Source: Isoetes taiwanensis (taxonomy: Eukaryota > Streptophyta > Lycopodiopsida > Isoetales > Isoetaceae). From it: DNA of 64,000 nucleotides. The translations under genes and the position numbers were made by a program. Position 1 is the first letter of the stretch. Each line of letters begins with the position of its first letter. The DNA is taken from NCBI GenBank assembly GCA_021234155.1, contig JAJEKV010000113.1, positions 1,622,184 to 1,686,183 on the forward strand. The letters run 5' to 3'. Shown here in pieces: positions 56,960 through 64,000 of the stretch. A model generated the notes under the pieces. That model did not search any database. It saw only the letters and a list, made by a program, of their open reading frames with translations, and had not been told where the DNA came from.

Positions 56960-58225
56960 TGTGCATGATCTCAACCCGGTATTTTGGGAACCTGAATGTC
57001 TAAAATCTATATTTTCCTCAATTGGCTCCTATATCTAGGTTGAACGTAGACCAGAAAGACCTCCTATCCCCCTTGAACTCACTTTCCAGGATATGTTTGA
57101 GGTGGATCAATTCTTGCTTTTAAGATGGAATTGGTTGCCTCCTATTTGTTCTATTTGTAGGAAACGCTTACATGGAGGAGGAAGATGTGTTTTGGCAATG
57201 GACTTCCTATTCATGCGAAGCGAGGTATGGGCCGGGGGGATACTAGTTCTAAATATGAAGGTCACCCGCATGGTCGCCCTCAGGGTAACATAAATGGAAG
57301 TGCGAGAAGAATTCGGAGGCGACAACTGATCAGAAAATAAATTGCCAAGGCCAATAAGGAATTGGAAGAGGCATATAAAAATATTAAAAAGCAAAAAGAA
57401 TCATGCTCTACAGTGGATACATTAAAGGTTTTAAATAAGGGAATTATGACTAAAGGGGTTTCTTTCAACACATCTGCTATGGTTAAAACCTATGACAAGT
57501 ATAAACCCCTTGACCAGGTTTAATTTGACAAAGTTACAATGATCAAGGCAAAACATGCCCGAACTATGGATTGGGATTGTTTGATCTCGAAGGATTTTCA
57601 CTCAAGTTCGGCATCTTCGGATGATATAGCTCTATAGCCAGCTAAAGAAAGTACGCCTGTCACAGCTGACCCAGGTATATGTATCCCTTATGGCCAGCAC
57701 TACCTAGTCCTCTAGTTCAGTGCCCCTGCCAGAAGCTGAGAGGGAGGAGATTAGCTCCCCTCTCATCTGCAAGAATAGATATAAGGTGGAAATATTGACG
57801 AAGACCTTGACGAAACTGTTCACTCTATGACCACTATCATAACTAAGGATAAGGAAGGGAATGGACACTTACAAGATGGTATATAAGAATCACATCAGGT
57901 CCAAAAAGATGTATCTCCCACCATTGTTCCACCAACCTTGCCCTCTAGCTTTCCCCAAAGTGACCTTGTCCCCCAAATTGTTGTTGACCTCTCGGTAGAC
58001 CCCTACACCAATCATACTTCCATCAATCTTGGCCTTTCAAAACTTACATCACTGACTTTTGATATCTATCACACCCCCATTACTGATCTACCTGGTAAAT
58101 ATAGTAAGTCAACTGTGGACTTAGTCAGTAGGATCGTCTCTGAAGCAATGGATGTCAATCCTCTCAAATCTAAGTCCATCACCCCCAAGGGCAGTAAGAC
58201 TGGTGACGAGGAGGATGCTGAGTGA
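56960..58225 (+). pseudogene. LINE ORF1 (RNA-binding, zinc knuckle), unit 1
   Basis: Plant L1 ORF1-like protein. Visible pieces are LNPVFWEPECLKSIFSSIGS (the 'LP..YW.PE.L..IGS.IG' region), RPPIPLELTFQDMFEVDQF, then WLPPICSICRKRLHGGGRC, the CxxC-x7-C knuckle in which the usual GH has drifted to LH. After it comes a Lys-rich stretch (RRIRRRQLIRK, ELEEAYKNIKKQKESC) and, at 57938-58225, an open acidic tail (LSVDPYTNHTSINLGLSKLT). Several single-base frame breaks and stops. ORF1 of plant LINEs coats the element RNA. Confidence 0.65.
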
Positions 58226-58718
58226 ATCCAGGTAAGTGATCATCACCCTGTTTGTCTTAATCCACATCCAGCATTCCAAGACAATTCAAAGGAGTGGTTG
58301 GGAGGAAGAGGTGCAAATTATTCCCTCCTCTTTGTCCTCCGAGTCCCCTTTTCTGCTGAATGTGACTCTGTGCAATCCTCATGTCCTGTGACTGAGGTTT
58401 ATAATATTGAACAAGGTCTAGAGGCCCTGCAACAGAAGTTAGATGATCTAAATGCTACCCAAAACCTAGCAAAACAAGATACAATTGTCCCTAATTCTGA
58501 GGAAGATATTAGCAGTAGTCCCTTCCATGATATCTCTAACATAAAAGATAGGAATCAAGAAGAGGTTGAAAGGTAGGAATCCTACCCCCTCTAACCTTTC
58601 AGTTAATGAGGAATCTTCTGCCCATGCATACAACACCAGAAGCAAATCCTCAACCTATGGGTTGAGGAAACTCACCTATTGAAGGATTCCCTTTCTCTCT
58701 TTTCTCGTCTCCCTTTTA

Positions 58719-58920
58719 ATGAGGATCTTGACCTGGAACTTGAGGGGCATTAAGGGGCCTACCAAGAGAAGAAGGTTTATTGCCTTTGTCAGAGAATTCA
58801 AGTCGGACGTTATTATGGTCGAGAACCTGAGACTTCCTACTTTTGACTCTGCTAATGGGGGTGAATGGATTAGGCACAGTATAACTTCACCTTTAGTCCT
58901 GCGGATGGTACTAAAGGTGG
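58719..58920 (+). pseudogene. LINE endonuclease start, unit 1, cut by the duplication
   Basis: MRILTWNLRGIKGPTKRRRF begins the endonuclease domain (NLRGI metal-binding Asn). The expected catalytic QE(T/H) reads MVENLRLP. The frame runs into the duplication junction and becomes unrelated after about 65 residues. Confidence 0.7.
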
Positions 58921-61900
58921 CCTTGAACTGAAGAAGTGGTTGGAGTAGAAACTTTTACGGATCTCTAGTGGATTCTTTCTTAGTTACTTGTTTGTTTGTT
59001 GAATTAGGAGCGATGAATCTTGATTTTGAACTATAATTTTGCTTCTTTATCCCATCCTTTGGCGGTCGAGTTGATGGAGTTTCTTGACAAGAGGCCCTCA
59101 TCCCCAAAGTAATGTTTTTGTCATTGAATTTCATCTATAGCTGCCTTAAAAGGTTCTAACTTAAGTATCACGGTTAAGGTACTCTCAAATGGTTTTAAAG
59201 AAATCAGTCAAACATTACTTAATTAGTTCTACTCCTTTAGATTAGTATCCACCCCATCCTTTGCTTGCTTCTTCGTACTTGTTGCATATTCCTCGTTGTG
59301 GCTGACTTCGAGGTTGATTGAGATGCTGCTACTATAGTCAGAGTAACCTTCATATCCGCTTCAAGCTCGTCATTCGAATTGCGAAGAGTGTTCCTCGATG
59401 TGACCCCTTAATTTGGAAAATGCTCTTATTTGAATATCTTACTCGAAATCAGAGCGCATTGACTACTTTCGGCGTATTTTGTATAGTACTTGTAAGGGCG
59501 TCTAAAATCCTACCATAGCATTGTTGCCATGGCGTAACATAATGACACAAAAGTGCCACTAACGAATGTTGTATGCTCCCATTTTGTTTTGATGATTGTA
59601 TAGAGTAGTGTTTTTTCTTTTAAATATGGTTGTATCCCATTGTAAAGACATCAAAATAGCTTTATCACATTCTATAGATACTTAAGGCATAGTTATGGCA
59701 CAGATAAGAATTCAAAACCTTCACCTATATACTCCCTGACTATGTGGAATTGGTAACTCTATGGTTTCTAAGTAGGCGATCTGTGTGAGATTCAAAAATT
59801 AAGATTATTGATAGAGGGGCAAAAAGGCTTATTCATTAAGTTCATATAGTTGGCAAATGTGGTAGAAGATGAAAGGCTTCTCCACAAAAATTTGGCGAAT
59901 TGATCTCATTATTTTACTGAAGGAAACCTACTATGTATAGTGGCAATTTTTTCAAAAATTCAAAAATATAGCAATTTTGCGATAAATAGCCACTAAAATC
60001 AACACTGCTGCATATGTTCATGTGCATGATCTCAACCCGGTATTTTGGGAACCTGAATGTCTAAAATCTATATTTTCCTCAATTGGCTCCTATATCTAGG
60101 TTGAACGTAGACCAGAAAGACCTCCTATCCCCCTTGAACTCACTTTCCAGGATATGTTTGAGGTGGATCAATTCTTGCTTTTAAGATGGAATTGGTTGCC
60201 TCCTATTTGTTCTATTTGTAGGAAACGCTTACATGGAGGAGGAAGATGTGTTTTGGCAATGGACTTCCCTATTCATGCAGAACAGGTATGGACAGGGGAT
60301 ACTAGTTCTAAATATGAAGGTCACCCGCATGGTCGCCCTCAGGGTAACATAAATGGAAGTGCGAGAAGAATTCGGAGGCGACAACTGATCAGAAAATAAA
60401 TTGCCAAGGCCAATAAGGAATTGGAAGAGGCATATAAAAATATTAAAAAGCAAAAAGAATCATGCTCTACAGTGGATACATTAAAGGTTTTAAATAAGGG
60501 AATTATGACTAAAGGGGTTTCTTTCAACACATCTGCTATGGTTAAAACCTATGACAAGTATAAACCCCTTGACCAGGTTTAATTTGACAAAGTTACAATG
60601 ATCAAGGCAAAACATGCCCGAACTATGGATTGGGATTGTTTGATCTCGAAGGATTTTCACTCAAGTTCGGCATCTTGGGATGATATAGCTCTATAGCCGA
60701 CTAAAAAAGTCATCGCTGTCCTGGTGACCCGGGGTATATGTATCCCTTATGGCCAGCACTACCTAGTCCTCTAGTTCGATTGCCCTGCCGAAGCTTTGAG
60801 AGGAGGAGATTAGCTCCCCTCTCATCTGCAGAATAGATATAAGGTGGAAATATTGTGCCAGAAGACCTTGTGGCTATTTCACTCTATGACCACTATCATA
60901 ACTAAGGATAAGGAAGGAATGGACACTTACAAGATGGTATATAAGAATCACATCAGGTCCAAAAGATGTATCTCCCACCATTGTTCCACCAACCTTGCCC
61001 TCTAGCTTTCCCCAAAGTGACCTTGTCCCCAAATTGTTGTTGACCTCTCGGTAGACCCCTACACCAATCATACTTCCATCAATCTTGGCCTTTCAAAACT
61101 TACATCAACGACTTTTTGATATCTATCACACCCCCATTCTTGATCTACGGTAAATATAGTAAGTCAGCTGTGGACTTAGTCGGTAGGATAGATCTCACGA
61201 AGCAATGGATGTCAATCCTCTCAAATCTAAGTCCATCACCCCCCAAAGGCGATAAGGCGGTGGCGAGGAGGATCTTTGAGTGAATCGGGTAAGTGATCAT
61301 CACCTGTTTGTCTTAATCCACATCCGACATTCCAAGACAATTCAAAGGGTGGTTGGGAGGAAGAGGGTGCAAATTATTCCTCCTCTTTGTCCTCAGGGTC
61401 CCCTTTTATGTTTGAATGTGACTACATGCAATCCTCATGTCACATGGTAGGGTTTATAATATTGAACAAGGTCTAGAGGCCACATAGCGAAGTTAGATGA
61501 TCTAAATGCTACCCAAAACCTAGCAAAACAAGATACAATTGTCCCTAATTACGGGGAAGATATTAGCATTAGTCCCTTCCATGATATCTCTAACATAAAG
61601 ATAGGAATCAAGAAGAGGGTTGAAAGGTAGGAATCCTACCCCCTCTAACCTTTAGGTTAATGAGGAATCTTCTGCCCATGCATACAACACGGAAAGCAAA
61701 TCCTCAGCCTATGGGTTGAGGGAAACTCCTATCGAAGGATTCCCTTTCTCTCGCCTTTAATGAGGATCTGATCCGAAACTCTGAGGGCATTAAGGCTCTA
61801 CTAAGAGAAGAAGGCCGATTGCCTTTGTCGAGAATTCAAGTCCGACGCTATTATGGTCCGTGAGCAATGACTTCCTACTTTGACTCTCGCTTAACTGGGT

Positions 61901-61965
61901 GAATGGATTAGGCCCGTATAGCTTCCTCGCTTAGTCCCCGCAGATGGTACTAAAGGTGGCCTTGC
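58921..61965 (+). repeat. Tandem duplication inside a LINE, unit 2
   Basis: Second copy of 55857-58920, in the same order and orientation, continuing into the rest of the LINE at 61965. ORF1 (60020-61290) and the acidic tail are present but more broken than in unit 1: CTG and CAG of unit 1 often appear as ACG, ACA, CGG or GG here. Confidence 0.85.
60020..61290 (+). pseudogene. LINE ORF1, unit 2
   Basis: Same protein as unit 1: MFEVDQFLLLRWNWLPPICS and RKRLHGGGRC, then MDFPIHAEQVWTGDTSSKYE, which is more complete than in unit 1 at this point. The acidic C-terminal part is broken by many small differences. Confidence 0.65.
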
Positions 61966-64000
61966 CACCTTCGATATAACCAGCAGCTGGTTAATACCTA
62001 TATTAGCCCATCCAATAGATGGATGCTACTTTAGTTATCAAGGGTGTCGATGGCCAACATTTATGCTTCACCGACTCTTACAAGAGGGAGCCATGTGGTC
62101 CTAAAATTGATAATTGATGGGCCTCTTTGCAGCAACAAGTTGATAATTGGATTGTTAGTGGAGATCCCCAATAATAATTCCCCATTGTGATACATGAAAT
62201 TCGGCAACAAGATTACATGTCTAAGAAATGAAAGATACACTTGGGAGGACTGGCCGGCTAATCAGATTGGTGTATGTTCCTTCTTCAAACACTAAATTCC
62301 TCTTTGGAGCAATGTAATTCAAAGAACTTTTTGCATGTTGGATAGGTTTTATATCCACAACTCGCTGGTTGGTTGGATACCGTATTGTTACCGTGACATT
62401 GCCAATACTATTCAGATCATCACCACTTCCTTGATACTAAGGAATTGAGGTCTCGATCCAAAGGGGAAGCAACAACCCCTTTAAATTTAATACATGAGGA
62501 ATTTTAATGAAAAGATGAAAAGTCAAGAACTGCAAAACAATGGGGAAAAGAAGCTTGCATGTGATAGGAAAGTCAGCTAAAATGAGACTCTCATGGAACA
62601 TATTAAGAACATTAGGCTCTTCTTAACCTGCAGATGATATCCTTCACTTGAAAGAAGAGTAGCCGGAAGTTCGATTAAGACTCTTGAAGAGTATCATCAG
62701 TTAAAGCGTATGGCCCTTTAGGAGTAAGATTAAAATGTATACCACTGATCATGAGAGCTCCAAATTCACTTTTGTGAGCTGTAAAAACATTGATCAATAA
62801 CCTGACATTCTCACCGAATCATAGCAGGCTCCATTTGCACGTGATGAGAGGAGCATTGACTCCTCGGGCCTAAAAAGTTTTATAATCGGTGCCTTTCCAA
62901 AACTAGATGCGATGACAAGAGGGATTCAGAAGCATTTGATTTGGTTGGCCCTCTAGTAAAAGTATGGAAGATGAGGATCGGAGGTTCCTAACCTTCCCCG
63001 AAATCTTTGAGACCCTTAAAAGATGAAACATGGCAAGAGCCCCGCATTGACTGCTTCAAACTGCACTTTTTTGTGAAATTTTGGCCCATAACGGCGATGA
63101 TATTGTGCATTTTGTTCAAGGGGTCCCATGTGCCTTTTATCCTACCTTTTTAATGTTAGAGTTATTTCTTTTAATTCCAAGACTAAAACCCCAATTAAGA
63201 CTAATGAGTGGCACCTATCTCGCTGACCACAACCATATAAACTAGTGGCCAAAATTATACCGGCACTTATGGTCCACCTTCAAGACAAAGTTAATGCTTG
63301 CTAACTGCCTTTTACAAACAGTCCATTCTTGACAATTAAATTGCCGCAAAATGAGGCTTTACATTGGAATATGTTGACCAAATAGAATTGCATTCTCCTC
63401 TTAAACTTGATTTTAAGCGCGTTTATGACTATATTCTCGTGGCCTTTTCTCAAGAGACTCATAGTTCATATTGGCATTCACTCCTCAGCCTTTATCAAGC
63501 TCATCATGGATCTCTAAACTAAAAATGCCACCTCTTGTGTCCAACACGGCTCTCCAAGTGAATTCTTTCCCATTAAAAGGGGGTGAGATTGTTTCCCTTG
63601 CCCTTACCTCTTCTCCACATTGTCGCTAAATTTTTACTAAGATGGAAACTAAAGGGCTTCTTCAAGGTCTTCAAATGTCTCTGATTCCAATAAAATGCCT
63701 TTTATTCTCCAATATGCCGATGATACCTTTGTCATGACTTCATGGGCCGATAATAGCAACTTCTCTAACTTTATGGATTGTATTCTCAAGTTTGGGGTGG
63801 CCTCTCGATCTCAACCCAACTTCTTGCTAAGTGCTCTATTCCCATCGATGGTTCACACCTCGAGCTTGACACGCATTGAATTAAGTATGTTCCTAATGGC
63901 CACTTCTTGACCTTGGTTTTGGGCTCCCAATTCTACAGCTCACATGTCTCTTAAAGTTCCCTTGGTAACCCTTTTGATTAATAGGATCAGAAAAAGCCCT
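61750..64000 (+). pseudogene. LINE endonuclease and RT, decayed, runs off the window
   Basis: Continuation of the LINE beyond unit 2. Pieces: VIKGVDGQHLCFTDSYKREP near 62035; RYTWED near 62230; QRTFCMLDRFYIHNSLVGWI near 62330, matching the minus-strand LINE at 46500; an RT box near 63575 (RG*DCFPCPYLF, cf. RGVRQGCPLAPYLF); and ILQYADDTFVMTSWADNSNF at 63695-63760, with the catalytic YADD intact. Stops and frameshifts are frequent. The thumb and zf-RVT would lie to the right of the window. Confidence 0.7.

Larger units (their letters stand above)
55857..58920 (+). repeat. Tandem duplication inside a LINE, unit 1 (about 3.06 kb)
   Basis: Begins 'cttgaacctgaagaag' and ends 'aaaggtggccttg'. At 58921 the sequence jumps back to 'aactgaagaagtggttgg', the start of the unit. 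It contains non-coding 5' sequence, LINE ORF1 and the start of the endonuclease. Unit 2 is 58921 to about 61965. Differences between the units concentrate at CTG/CAG positions. Confidence 0.85.

Overview
The window looks like nuclear DNA from a land plant with a large, transposon-rich genome. The evidence is Ty1/copia and LTR elements with plant-type primer sites, several plant L1-type LINEs (endonuclease, reverse transcriptase and zf-RVT-like C-terminus), A-tailed and microsatellite-tailed retroposons, and intron-bearing fragments of plant genes (subtilase, RPAP2/RTR1, an RNA-binding cyclophilin of the CYP59 type). I cannot name the species. Only one host gene looks intact: a small AT-hook protein gene at 31783-32130 with a 5'UTR intron. 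Most of the rest is mobile-element sequence at different stages of decay.

Layout: 1-505 decayed copia RT; 851-4886 LINE fragments; 5495-5662 remnant of an LTR element on the minus strand; 7383-12846 minus-strand fragments of several unrelated host genes, several with splice borders kept; 14853-18772 a nearly full-length but decayed LINE on the minus strand; 18985-20460 foldback and MITE-like elements; 21461-21649 a coiled-coil exon; 22436-24151 LINE 3' part; 24152-24780 a two-step tandem repeat; 27297-28790 microsatellite-tailed LINE 3' ends; 28796-29420 a degenerate tandem array; 30700-32560 the AT-hook gene; 36797-39977 nested retroposons, one with a 40-bp target-site duplication; 42797-46690 the best-preserved LINE (reverse transcriptase frame with one stop, 35-nt A tail); 50616-55763 a complete GAG-only LTR retrotransposon with a perfect 5-bp target duplication; 55857-64000 a LINE whose ORF1/5' part is duplicated in tandem (two units of about 3.06 kb), running off the window end.

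The strongest items are: (i) the 5.1-kb minus-strand LTR element at 50621-55758, with TG...CA LTRs, CATAC target duplication, a tRNA-Gly-like primer site, LTR TATA and AATAAA signals, and a single gag-like frame with a CCHC knuckle plus a second CxxC/CxxC pair but no protease, RT or integrase; its U3 carries tRNA-like A and B boxes in both LTRs; (ii) retroposon 3' ends that share a short tetraloop hairpin, then GACGTTAAA and a tail, with base-pair covariation between copies; (iii) the cluster of host-gene fragments; (iv) a small extra frame overlapping the end of the LINE RT frame; (v) differences between near-identical duplicated sequences that concentrate at CTG/CAG sites and do not look like ordinary mutation, which may mean that some frame breaks in this region are sequencing errors.

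I read everything by eye. Boundaries without a target duplication or a tail are approximate.
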